Shown one piece after another: positions 56,935 to 64,000 of a stretch of DNA of 64,000 nt (positions are counted from its first letter, which is position 1; every line of letters starts with the position of its first letter). The notes beneath the pieces were generated by a model. The model was not told the origin of the DNA and made no database searches. It saw only the letters and a list, made by a program, of their open reading frames with translations. The translations under genes and the position numbers were made by a program. This stretch comes from an uncultured Kiloniellaceae bacterium. GTDB taxonomy: Bacteria; Pseudomonadota; Alphaproteobacteria; Kiloniellales; Kiloniellaceae. Location of the stretch: assembly GCA_947500035.1 (NCBI GenBank), contig CANMQP010000011.1, positions 248,001 to 312,000 of the forward strand, read 5' to 3'.

Positions 56935-59745
56935 ATGTCAAACCAATCTAAGCCCAAAACAAAGCGGAGCCGCTTGCTGGCGACCGCCGCCGTAACGCTG
57001 GCTTTGCTTGCGCCGATCTCTGTGCAGGGTGCAACGGACAGCAGCAAGTCCGTTGCCTATTACGAGGAAGCGCTGGTTTATTTTCAGCAAGGCCAACTGA
57101 ATCCGGCCATCATTCAATTGAAGAACGCACTGCAGCAGGACCGCGACAATGTTGAGGCGCGTATGCTGCTTGGGCGGATTTACGTGCAGATCGGCGACGG
57201 TGCGTCCGCGGAGAAGGAACTGCGAGCCGCGGAATCCCGTGGTGTCTCCAGAGACACAATTCTTGTTCCCCTGGGCCAAGCCTACCTGCAACAGCGTAAG
57301 TTTGCAGAAGCCTTGCGCGAGGTTGAGACGGGCAATCGCGACAATGCGTTCGAGACCGACGTACATTTGATCCGAGGGCGCGGGCATCTCGGCTTATCGC
57401 AGTTCGAAGAGGCGTTGGCAGAAGCCAATGCCGCAGCTGAAATGAGCCCGCAGGACGCACGTGCCAAAATCCTGCAGGGACGGATTTACGGCGCCCAGCG
57501 GAATTACCCAGAGGCAGAAGCGAAGATCGATGCTGCTCTGGCGTTGACGCCGGATTCGGTCGATGCCTTGCTGGTCAAGGCTGAGCTACGCCGTTTCGCG
57601 AGTGATTTCGACGGTGCGATCGCAACTTTTGACAAGGTTCTTCAGATCAACGCGAGCAGCATACCGGCCTTGCTCGGCCGCGCGACGTCCCTGATCGCCC
57701 AAAACAAAGATGTAGAGGCACGGGCTGACCTGGATGCAGTGAAGCAGTTTGCGCCCCGGCATCCCACGGCCCATTACCTGACCGCACTGGTGCTGACCAA
57801 GGCACGGGACTTCTCTGCCGCCCGGGACGCTATACAGGAGATCGGCCCCTATCTGGACAATTTCGCGCCAGCGCTCTACCTCGCGGGCGCAATCAGTTAT
57901 GCCACCAACGAGTTGGAGCGGGCTCAAAGTTACCTCACAGGGTATCTCGCGCGCTTCCCTGATTACGTTCCGGCGCAGAAAATTCTCTCCGCAACTTACC
58001 TTCGCAAGGGTGAGATCGACAGAGCGTTGGGCATTCTGGAGCCGCTTGCGGAATCCAGTCCGGACGATGCGCAGGCGATAGCAATGCTTGGTGAGGCCTA
58101 TCTGCGTGCGGAACGCTACACAGAGGCCACGACCTACCTCGATCGTGCGACCGAACTGGCGCCTGAGGATGTGAAAATCGCCCGCGGACTGGCTGTCAGC
58201 CATTTACGGTCCGGTCAGACTGCAGAGGCTATCGAGGTCCTGGAGGCATCGCCCGATGTCGGCGGGCCTGATGCTTCCGCTTCAAAGATTATTCTGGCCC
58301 AGATGCAGATTCGGACCGGCCGCTACGACGAGGCCCTGGAGATCGCAAACAAGCTTCGCCAGGATTTGCCCGATAGCCCGATTCCCTACAACCTGCTGGG
58401 CAGCGCGCTGAGCGTGAAGGGCGAAACCGGAGAGGCACGCCGGGTCTTTGAAGAGGCCATTGCGGCGCACAGTGATTACATGCCGGCTCGCATGAATGTC
58501 GCCCGCTTGGACATGGTGGAAAACAAGCCTGAAGATGCCCGTAAAAGGTATCTTGAGGTCCTCGAGATGGAACCTGACTATCTCAATGCTATGATTGCCT
58601 TATCCGAATTGGAAGCCGGGGCAGGCAACGATGAGGGGGCAGTCGAGTGGCTGCAAAAGGCGGTTGCCAGCAATGAGAATGCCGTGGCGCCCCGGGTGCG
58701 TCTGGCCAGTTTGCACGCGACGCAAAACAACTTCGATCTTGCGGTGCCGGTCCTGGAGGAGCTGGAGAGGCGCCACAGCGACAATCCCCGCGTCTTGCAG
58801 GCGATCGGCCAACTCTACGTCGGTCAGCGTGACTTTGCCGTCGCAAGCCAAAAGTTCGAAGAGCTTGTCGAGAAGGTGCCAAGCTATGTGAACGGCTATT
58901 TGCTTCTGGCCCGTGCTCAGGCCTCTGCTGGAGAGGTAGACACTGCCCGCCAAACCTACGAAAAGTTGCTCACGATCGCGCCGGAAAACGGCGACGCTTA
59001 CCGGGCTCTGGTGGAGATTGATATCGGTAAAGGTGATCTGGAGACGGCGATGAAGGTGGCGACGGCCCTTCGGGACAGGTTGCCTGATGCTGCCGATGGT
59101 CATCAGTTGATGGCTGATGTTCATGTGCAAAGCCGTAACTTCCCCGATGCTGTAACGGCTTACGAGGCGGCCTGGGAGAAGCGGCCCAGCGGCCCGCTCG
59201 CAATTGCTCTGTTCCGGGCTCGCACGCAGGTGATGGAAAAGTCAGAGGCTGTGCCGGATCTCAAGGCTTGGGTTGACGCGAACGCCAACGACGATGCCGC
59301 GCGTCTCGTTTTGGCCGGGGTCCAGCTTGAAACCGATGAGCACGACGAAGCGCTCAAGAATTACGAGGCGCTGAACCAGAAACGTCCGGGTAATCCTATC
59401 ATCCTCAATAACCTCGCCTGGCTCTACCAGGAGCGCAATGACCCCAAAGGCCTTGAATATGGCGAACAGGCGTTGGAGGCAGCGCCGGGACAGCCCGCGA
59501 TCATGGACACAGTGGGTTGGATTCTTGTGCAGCGTGGCGAAGCATCCCGCGGCGTTGAGATGCTGGCCGATGCCAGCGCGAAGCTGCCCGAGGACCCCGA
59601 GGTTCAGTTTCACTATGCCTATGCATTGAAGGAAACCGGGAAAACGGAAGAAGCGAAGACCCGGGTCAGCGCTTTGCTCGAGGCCCATAGCGGTTTTTCC
59701 TCGGAGGCCGAAGCGCGGAAGCTGCTGAGCGAGCTTGGCGGATAA
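56935..59745 (+). CDS. prsT: PEP-CTERM system TPR-repeat protein PrsT
   Basis: A 936-residue exported TPR protein of the XrtA system (TIGR02917). The N-terminus is a signal peptide (KTKRSRLLATAAVTLALLAPISVQGA). Tandem 34-residue TPR units fill almost the whole mature protein, for example YYEEALVYFQQGQLNPAIIQLKNAL at the start and NPIILNNLAWLYQERNDPKGLEYGEQAL near the C-terminus. It is a periplasmic protein-interaction scaffold, possibly linking export with exosortase processing; the exact partner is unknown. The ATG at 56935 with AGGG eight bases upstream is preferred over one at 56917. A hairpin without T-run follows the stop. Confidence 0.93.
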   Translation: MSNQSKPKTKRSRLLATAAVTLALLAPISVQGATDSSKSVAYYEEALVYFQQGQLNPAIIQLKNALQQDRDNVEARMLLGRIYVQIGDGASAEKELRAAESRGVSRDTILVPLGQAYLQQRKFAEALREVETGNRDNAFETDVHLIRGRGHLGLSQFEEALAEANAAAEMSPQDARAKILQGRIYGAQRNYPEAEAKIDAALALTPDSVDALLVKAELRRFASDFDGAIATFDKVLQINASSIPALLGRATSLIAQNKDVEARADLDAVKQFAPRHPTAHYLTALVLTKARDFSAARDAIQEIGPYLDNFAPALYLAGAISYATNELERAQSYLTGYLARFPDYVPAQKILSATYLRKGEIDRALGILEPLAESSPDDAQAIAMLGEAYLRAERYTEATTYLDRATELAPEDVKIARGLAVSHLRSGQTAEAIEVLEASPDVGGPDASASKIILAQMQIRTGRYDEALEIANKLRQDLPDSPIPYNLLGSALSVKGETGEARRVFEEAIAAHSDYMPARMNVARLDMVENKPEDARKRYLEVLEMEPDYLNAMIALSELEAGAGNDEGAVEWLQKAVASNENAVAPRVRLASLHATQNNFDLAVPVLEELERRHSDNPRVLQAIGQLYVGQRDFAVASQKFEELVEKVPSYVNGYLLLARAQASAGEVDTARQTYEKLLTIAPENGDAYRALVEIDIGKGDLETAMKVATALRDRLPDAADGHQLMADVHVQSRNFPDAVTAYEAAWEKRPSGPLAIALFRARTQVMEKSEAVPDLKAWVDANANDDAARLVLAGVQLETDEHDEALKNYEALNQKRPGNPIILNNLAWLYQERNDPKGLEYGEQALEAAPGQPAIMDTVGWILVQRGEASRGVEMLADASAKLPEDPEVQFHYAYALKETGKTEEAKTRVSALLEAHSGFSSEAEARKLLSELGG

Positions 59746-59756
59746 ACAACGGGGAA

Positions 59757-59779
59757 CGGCCAGGCACGACGTCTGGCCG
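59757..59779 (+). other. GC-rich hairpin after prsT
   Basis: A perfect seven-bp stem (CGGCCAG and CTGGCCG) with a nine-base loop starts 12 bases past the prsT stop. It lacks a T-run, so it is more likely an mRNA-stabilising or attenuating hairpin than a terminator. Confidence 0.35.
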
Positions 59780-59844
59780 AAGCTCCTGCCGGATTGACCG
59801 ACTTTGGCCGCTGCCTAAGGTGTCGGCACCTTGGACCTATTTAA

Positions 59845-60399
59845 ATGTCGCAAAGCGGGCCGCTGAACGGACAAAAGCGGAAATATGATGTGATCGTGGT
59901 CTTAGGCGCCGCGGTCTGGTCTCGCGGCCGCCCGAGCCCTACCCTTGACAGGCGCGTGAGGCGCGGTCTCGAGCTTTTCCGCGCGGGTGAGGCAGACCGC
60001 CTTCTCTTCACCGGTGGTCTTGGACGGCATCCCCCTGCCGAAGCCGAGGTGATGCGGCGGATCGCTCTCGACGAGGGCATTGACATGAGTCGGATCGAAG
60101 TCGAGAGCGCGTCGCGCAATACGCTGGAAAACGCAGTAAACTCCGCGAAAATCATGACCGACAACGGCTGGAATTCGGCTATTCTCGTATCTGACCGTAT
60201 TCATCTGCCCCGGGCGGCACTCGTGTTCCGCTCGCTTGGTATCAAGGTCCGAGTGCGCGGTGTTTCAGGTGCCTGGAGCCAGGGTCCCTTCCGAAGATGG
60301 TGGCACTATCCCCTTTACGAGATGACGGCGTTCTTCTGGTATCTCGGACTGATCGTGACAGGCCGCCATAGATCCGGACCTGGCGGTAACACCCATTAA
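59845..60399 (+). CDS. YdcF-family protein (DUF218)
   Basis: A 184-residue soluble DUF218 protein. Family landmarks are YDVIVVLGAAVWSRGRPSP (about residues 14-32), LLFTGGLGRHPPAEAEVM, SASRNTLENAVNSAKIM and ILVSDRIHLPRAALVFRSLG. Unlike the homologue at 4929 it has no N-terminal membrane segments, although a hydrophobic stretch occurs at about 160-172. The family is linked to envelope polysaccharide and lipid-carrier metabolism, with no proven reaction. It lies 99 bases after prsT on the same strand and converges on the beta-helix gene. Confidence 0.82.
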   Translation: MSQSGPLNGQKRKYDVIVVLGAAVWSRGRPSPTLDRRVRRGLELFRAGEADRLLFTGGLGRHPPAEAEVMRRIALDEGIDMSRIEVESASRNTLENAVNSAKIMTDNGWNSAILVSDRIHLPRAALVFRSLGIKVRVRGVSGAWSQGPFRRWWHYPLYEMTAFFWYLGLIVTGRHRSGPGGNTH

Positions 60400-60457
60400 A
60401 TCGAGTTTGCTTCTGAAGAGGGCCGAAAACGCCATCGGCCGGGTCCATTCAATGCCC

Positions 60458-60476
60458 GGATCAGATCAAGTTTAGA
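60458..60476. repeat. Dispersed repeat half-site, copy 4
   Basis: GGATCAGATCAAGTTTAGA at 60458-60476 matches the left end of copy 3 in 18 of 19 bases. It covers the stop codon of the beta-helix/winged-helix gene. Confidence 0.55.
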
Positions 60477-61938
60477 GGCTTTCGTCCCAGACGAATCCCT
60501 GGCCGGGCCGGAATGTCATCGCGCTGAAGGCTTGATCAACGTCCCGGAACTTATTGCGCAGCGTCTTGATCGTATTCAATACGATCGTCTGACGCTCTTT
60601 GGCTGAAGACGCCGGCTTGCTTTTGTGGGGCTCGATGAGTTGATAGATTTCGTTGATGGACGCCGTTTCCCCGGGTTGGGACGACAGAAGCTCGACAATA
60701 GAGGTCTCGGGGATCGTGAGCGAAAGCGGCTGTCCTTGCCAGGTGACAACACCATCGACTGTCGTCAAAGCTGTTCCATCTGTCCTGGGCGCTTTACCGG
60801 GCCGGGACCTGGGCAGGTCCCTCTGAGACGCTTCATCACGGCTGGCAACAACCATCTCCAGGGCCGGCATGGGGGGGAGGCCTGCCGCGATCCTGTCCGG
60901 ATACCACTTGTTGCCGGTGTGGGGGGAGCCCGCGACAATAATGTTTCCTGTCATCTCGACGGGAACCAGGGAGTGCAGAACGCGGCCGGGCCGGTCCATA
61001 ATCAGAGTATTCCCCCTGATGAGGATATCACCTAGCGGGTGCTGTTGTTTTTCCTTTTCAAGCGCAATGCCAATCATGTCGGGGTTTGCGCTGTTTGGTC
61101 CTTTCTGGATGACGTTGTTTACGATCGTGATTTCGCCGCCGTTGGGTAGGTCGATGCTTCTGCTATCCCTGCCGAGTTCCGAGCCTATGATGCTGTTTTC
61201 AATGGTTGTCCTGCGGGCCCTGCTTTTGATTTCATGCCCTTCATCGCGCGAGGATACGAGCCGGCTGCCTCTGACGATCAGATGATCGCCGCCGCTCATA
61301 TAGATTGCATGCGCCCGCCCGATAGCGCCCAGACGTTCAAAGACGCTGTCTTCGACGATCACTTCCCCGACGTCTCCGCCCGACAAAAGACCCTGCTGGG
61401 AATCGTGAAAATGGACATTGCGCAGCGTGAGATTCCGTCCGCGCAAACGGATGCAGGCCCCATTGTAGGCCGGAACGTTAATGCCTGAGCACTCGAGCCC
61501 TTCGATGACCGTGTCGTCGCCCATTATCACCAGCGCAGCTTTGCCGTCCGCGGCGGTGTCGCGCAGGGCCGCGCCTTCTGCGGCTGTAATGGTGACATTG
61601 CTTGCCGTCAGCACCGCGGCTTCCCGGTAGTCACCGGGCTCGATATGCAGGCGGTCGCCGTCGCGTAGTGAGGTCACGGCCTCGGTGAATGACTGGAACT
61701 GACAGCTCGTGAGCCCGCTCTCGGGGAGGCAGAGCGTGTAGCTGTTGGAGGCTGAGGCAGGGAGTGGTCCCGTCGAAAGGGCCGCGAATCCGCAAAAGAC
61801 GGCGCTCACGGACATCCAGCTCCGCCTGCGTGTTGCATGCCGCTTGAGGCCGCAGGGTTCTTTGTTCCGCAAAATTCGGGTCATGGCAGGCGTTTGACTC
61901 ATGGCCTCTGCTGCAAGCAACCATCCAGCTCTCGACAT
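60472..61938 (-). CDS. Beta-helix protein with a C-terminal winged-helix-like domain
   Basis: About 488 residues. A basic, hydrophobic N-terminus (TRRRSWMSVSAVFCGFAAL) looks like a signal peptide with cleavage near ASA. Next comes a right-handed parallel beta-helix (about 65-335) with rungs such as SNVTITA, TVIEGLECSGINV, RNLTLRNVHFHDSQQG and TTIENSIIGSE. The last 90 residues differ: VVTWQGQPLSLT, SIVELLSSQPGE, EIYQLI, VLNTIKTLRNKFR and FRPGQGFVW follow the order of OmpR/PhoB-type winged-helix DNA-binding domains. A secreted fold joined to a DNA-binding-type fold is unusual. The ATG at 61938 has GGAGG 11 bases upstream; ATGs at 61884 and 61815 are alternatives. It is paralogous to the beta-helix at 11021. 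Confidence 0.78.
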   Translation of the reverse strand: MSRAGWLLAAEAMSQTPAMTRILRNKEPCGLKRHATRRRSWMSVSAVFCGFAALSTGPLPASASNSYTLCLPESGLTSCQFQSFTEAVTSLRDGDRLHIEPGDYREAAVLTASNVTITAAEGAALRDTAADGKAALVIMGDDTVIEGLECSGINVPAYNGACIRLRGRNLTLRNVHFHDSQQGLLSGGDVGEVIVEDSVFERLGAIGRAHAIYMSGGDHLIVRGSRLVSSRDEGHEIKSRARRTTIENSIIGSELGRDSRSIDLPNGGEITIVNNVIQKGPNSANPDMIGIALEKEKQQHPLGDILIRGNTLIMDRPGRVLHSLVPVEMTGNIIVAGSPHTGNKWYPDRIAAGLPPMPALEMVVASRDEASQRDLPRSRPGKAPRTDGTALTTVDGVVTWQGQPLSLTIPETSIVELLSSQPGETASINEIYQLIEPHKSKPASSAKERQTIVLNTIKTLRNKFRDVDQAFSAMTFRPGQGFVWDESL

Positions 61939-62074
61939 GGGGTGGATTTCCTCCGAAAGCCAGGGATCATCCGACACTGCCCCAAGACTCTCAGCCGTGT
62001 TGGCATCATTTCAACTATTTCAGGTTGTTAACGCACGCCGGAGGAAGTTCGTCAAGCGATGTTCATGTTCCAGC

Positions 62075-62091
62075 GGATCAGATTCAAATCC
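62075..62091. repeat. Dispersed repeat half-site, copy 5
   Basis: GGATCAGATTCAAATCC shares GGATCAGAT with copies 3 and 4 and is itself an imperfect dyad (GGAT...ATCC). It lies between genes, downstream of a terminator. Confidence 0.45.
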
Positions 62092-62119
62092 TTCTCGGGG
62101 CGAACCAAGAGCATCAGGC

Positions 62120-62158
62120 CGAATAGAAAACGCCCCTCCTGCGCACTGCAGAAGGGGC
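62120..62158 (-). terminator. Rho-independent terminator after the complete PEP-CTERM gene
   Basis: On the minus strand an 11-bp stem (arms 62158-62148 and 62142-62132, one T-G pair) with a five-base loop is followed by GTTTTC. It lies about 94 bases past the stop at 62252. Confidence 0.75.
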
Positions 62159-62251
62159 ATTTAAAGCTGGCAGCCTGTTACGGTCTGCTAGGACCAAACC
62201 CTAGGTCTTCCATCCGTAAAGACGACGGCGCCGTTCCGAAACTGGGTCGCT

Positions 62252-63100
62252 CTAAGCGGCTTTGCGCCGGCGCGCGAGGCCGAGGCCGAAAAGACCCAGA
62301 CCCAGGAGGGCAAGAGTACCCGGCTCCGCCACGGTCACCGGTTGCGCCGTGATCGAGAAGGAGGTCTGCAGTTCGTTGTTCAGGCCTTCTTCCGTGATGA
62401 AACCAACGCAGCCGGCGGCTTCACCCGCTGCGGCACAGGCCTCGTCGGACAGCGGACCGAGGCCGGCCGCCGTCAGGGTAACCGTGTACATGAAGTCATC
62501 TAAGACGAAATCAAACGAGAGCACACCCGGATCCTGCAGGACGAAGATGTCCGCGCAAGGTGTTCCACCCGTGCCCGGCGTGCACTGGCCACCGCCGATG
62601 CCCGCATTCGCAGTTTCGTTGAAGAGGATACTGAAGATCGTCGGGACAGGACCGATTGCCGGGCCTGCAGGATTGATCGGTGTCAGCAGCAAAGTGGTGC
62701 TGAGCACCGCGCTTTGAAGAGTCGTGCTCGCGCCTGAGATGGTGTTGTTTGCGTGGGTCAGCATGGCGCCGGCAACGCCCGCACCGTTGGTGAAGAGGTT
62801 TGGCGGATTGCTGACCGTCGGCGTTACGAAGAGGCTGCTTGGGCCACCGCTGCCCTGGCCCCAGGACAGGACCGTCGGCAAACCACCGATACCCGCGTTG
62901 GGGGCGGATCCCACCACGCCGTTGTTGGTGGTGTCGTTGGGGGCTGCATTCTGGTTCGGTGCAGCAGGGGCGAAGGACGAAAAGCCGCTCTGGACGACGT
63001 AACCCCATTCGGTGATCAGTGCGGCAGATGCCTGTGTGGCACCGGCCATGAGTGTAAGGGCTACCGCCGTGCCGCTCAGAATTTTCGAAAACTTCGACAT
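62252..63100 (-). CDS. THxN-type PEP-CTERM sorting domain protein
   Basis: A 282-residue exosortase substrate. The signal peptide is MSKFSKILSGTAVALTLMAG with cleavage near ASA (residue 26). The mature part contains LTHANNTISG, the motif that names the THxN family, and two Cys-rich segments (GGGQCTPGTGGTPCADIFVL and SDEACAAAGEAAGCVGFITEE). The C-terminus is the sorting signal AEPGTLALLGLGLFGLGLARRRKAA: motif, hydrophobic helix, basic tail. The motif is AEP rather than PEP. XrtA should cut here and attach the protein to the surface polymer. Starting at 63100 gives AGGA ten bases upstream; 63112 is an alternative. A sigma-54 promoter lies 44 bases upstream. Confidence 0.92.
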   Translation of the reverse strand: MSKFSKILSGTAVALTLMAGATQASAALITEWGYVVQSGFSSFAPAAPNQNAAPNDTTNNGVVGSAPNAGIGGLPTVLSWGQGSGGPSSLFVTPTVSNPPNLFTNGAGVAGAMLTHANNTISGASTTLQSAVLSTTLLLTPINPAGPAIGPVPTIFSILFNETANAGIGGGQCTPGTGGTPCADIFVLQDPGVLSFDFVLDDFMYTVTLTAAGLGPLSDEACAAAGEAAGCVGFITEEGLNNELQTSFSITAQPVTVAEPGTLALLGLGLFGLGLARRRKAA

Positions 63101-63143
63101 ATCGTGCTGCATCCTAGCAAGTATTTCGTTCCTGGCCTTCTGA

Positions 63144-63158
63144 GCAATTAATGTGCCA
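63144..63158 (-). promoter_or_regulatory. Consensus sigma-54 (-24/-12) promoter
   Basis: On the minus strand the sequence reads TGGCAC-ATTAA-TTGC, an exact match to the RpoN consensus TGGCAC-N5-TTGC. It ends 44 bases before the start at 63100. Together with the PrsR sigma-54 activator encoded in the window, it points to PrsK/PrsR control of this PEP-CTERM gene. Confidence 0.85.
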
Positions 63159-63247
63159 TATAAAAATTTAAAAATAAAATCATATGCTTAGCGGTTCAAT
63201 TTCAAACAAAATCACGCTTTTTGTAAATAAATTCGACAGTTCTCGGG

Positions 63248-63274
63248 TTTCCATGAGGCAATCGAACATGGAAA
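63248..63274. promoter_or_regulatory. Candidate PrsR enhancer dyad
   Basis: TTTCCATG at 63248-63255 is repeated exactly in reverse complement (CATGGAAA) at 63267-63274, 11 bases apart. It lies about 90 bases upstream of the -24 element, a usual distance for a sigma-54 activator site. Binding by PrsR is inferred. Confidence 0.45.
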
Positions 63275-63440
63275 TACAACCAAACCAAATAGCAGTTATA
63301 GAAAGAGAACAATATAAAACAATTTGTTAGAAAATAATCCGATCCTGTAAAGTCAGCCGACAATTCGACGGGCAGTAGGCGGCGAGTCTTGACCTGGTCC
63401 TGTCCGGTCTATGAAAGTGGGGCTGCTCTATCCCACAAAA

Positions 63441-63480
63441 AAAACCTCCCACCGAAGGGTGGGAGGTTTTCTTTTTTTTG
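63441..63480 (-). terminator. Bidirectional rho-independent terminator
   Basis: A perfect 13-bp stem (arms 63441-63453 and 63458-63470) with a GAAG loop has T-runs on both strands: CTTTTTTTT on plus, and eight Ts within the minus-strand arm and tail. It lies 33 bases past the stop of the PEP-CTERM gene at 63503. Confidence 0.92.
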
Positions 63481-63502
63481 GTAACTCTAAGTCGGGGTGG
63501 AC

Positions 63503-64000
63503 TTAGGCAGCTGCCTTGCGGCGGCGTGCGATACCGAGGCCGAGCAGGCCGAGGCCCAGAAGGGCCAGAGTGCCGGGCTCAGGAACCGGACGAGCCGAGA
63601 TCTGGAATGCAGTATTCAGCACGTTCTCCTGGTTTTCTTCAGTGATGAAGCCGATACAGCCGGCTGCTTCGCCAGCCGCGGCACAGGCTTCGTCAGACAG
63701 CACGCCAAGGCCGTCAACCAACAGTTCAACTGTGTAGAGGAACTCGTCGATGACGAAGTCGAAGGCCAGAGCGCCCGGATTCTGTAGCACGAAGATATCG
63801 GCGCAAGGGGTTCCGCCCGTGCCCGGTGTGCACTGCCCGCCACCGATGCCGAAGTTATCGGTTTCTTCAAATAGGATGTTGAAGAGAATCGGGAAGGGGC
63901 CGATCGTGGCGCCCGGAGGCGTGATCGGGGTCAGCGAGAGCGTTGTCGCGATCGTCGCCGATTCCAGTGTCAGGCTGTTGCCCGAAATGACATTGTTTGC
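63503..64000 (-). CDS. THxN-type PEP-CTERM protein, partial (N-terminus outside window)
   Basis: The frame is open through base 64000, giving the last 165 residues. The visible part starts ANNVISG, the end of a THxN motif, and continues with GGGQCTPGTGGTPCADIFVL and SDEACAAAGEAAGCIGFITEE, both almost identical to the neighbour at 62252. The C-terminus is a classic sorting signal: PVPEPGTLALLGLGLLGLGIARRRKAAA. It is a paralogue of the neighbouring gene and another likely XrtA substrate, secreted and then anchored at the cell surface. Its own terminator follows at 63441-63470, so the two PEP-CTERM genes are separate transcripts. The signal peptide is not visible. Confidence 0.92.
   Translation of the reverse strand, partial: ANNVISGNSLTLESATIATTLSLTPITPPGATIGPFPILFNILFEETDNFGIGGGQCTPGTGGTPCADIFVLQNPGALAFDFVIDEFLYTVELLVDGLGVLSDEACAAAGEAAGCIGFITEENQENVLNTAFQISARPVPEPGTLALLGLGLLGLGIARRRKAAA

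Larger units (their letters stand above)
61939..62251. other. Intergenic region with terminator and repeat
   Basis: These 313 bases between the two minus-strand genes contain a repeat half-site at 62075 and a terminator at 62120-62158. I see no gene. The promoter of the beta-helix/winged-helix gene should lie at about 61960-62060, without a clear consensus match. Confidence 0.5.
63101..63502. other. Regulatory intergenic region between two PEP-CTERM genes
   Basis: These 402 bases are strongly AT-rich at about 63155-63345, unlike the rest of the window. They hold the sigma-54 promoter (63144-63158), an upstream dyad (63248-63274) and the terminator of the next PEP-CTERM gene (63441-63470). 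No gene is seen. Confidence 0.7.

Overview
The window is a large exopolysaccharide and PEP-CTERM/exosortase A (XrtA) locus from a GC-rich Gram-negative bacterium, most likely an alphaproteobacterium of the Rhodospirillales type. This placement is an inference from gene content and base composition; no rRNA or other phylogenetic marker is present. Nearly every marker gene of the XrtA system is here: exosortase fused to EpsI, polysaccharide export lipoprotein, chain-length protein, BY-kinase, system ATPase, deacetylase, FemAB-like protein, amidotransferase, initiating sugar transferase, several glycosyltransferases, an O-glycosylation-ligase-like polymerase, a system acyltransferase, the PrsK/PrsR two-component pair, the PrsT TPR protein, and two PEP-CTERM substrates.

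Layout. Positions 1-25.9 kb form a glycan assembly and modification region with many short operons on both strands. It holds glycosyltransferases, an MBL-fold hydrolase, a GMC flavoprotein with a small Tat partner, a YdcF protein, an asparagine-synthase homologue with a degenerate glutaminase domain, two CelD-like acyltransferases, a C-type-lectin-like secreted protein, a Kelch plus beta-helix protein, a NodB-type deacetylase, WecB, the ligase, a GtrB-like transferase, a three-gene overlapping cassette (flippase-like protein, pyruvyltransferase, FrhB-like protein), and a PMT-type glycosyltransferase. Positions 26-45.9 kb are the core, all on the plus strand, from the export lipoprotein through XrtA to the system acyltransferase. 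Positions 46.2-51 kb are a minus-strand operon of an MMPL/RND transporter, a LolA-like protein and a DUF1302 outer-membrane protein. Positions 51.1-54.7 kb encode PrsR and PrsK. Positions 55-60.4 kb carry a VAO-type flavoprotein, PrsT and a second YdcF protein. Positions 60.5-64 kb carry a second beta-helix protein with an unexpected winged-helix tail, and two THxN-type PEP-CTERM proteins; the second runs off the window end.

How it works together (family knowledge plus inference). A phosphoglycosyltransferase starts a lipid-linked glycan. The glycosyltransferases extend it and the deacetylases, acyltransferases, pyruvyltransferase and amidotransferases decorate it. The chain-length protein, BY-kinase and OM lipoprotein export it. 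XrtA cuts PEP-CTERM tails so that secreted proteins can be joined to surface polymer. PrsK/PrsR and sigma-54 are expected to switch on the PEP-CTERM genes: a consensus -24/-12 promoter lies directly upstream of the complete PEP-CTERM gene.

The observations most worth checking are the beta-helix/winged-helix fusion near 60.5 kb, its paralogue near 12 kb, the sigma-54 promoter with an upstream dyad at 63.14-63.27 kb, the amidotransferase lacking its N-terminal cysteine, the FrhB/pyruvyltransferase/flippase cassette, and a small family of dispersed palindromic repeats at gene ends.
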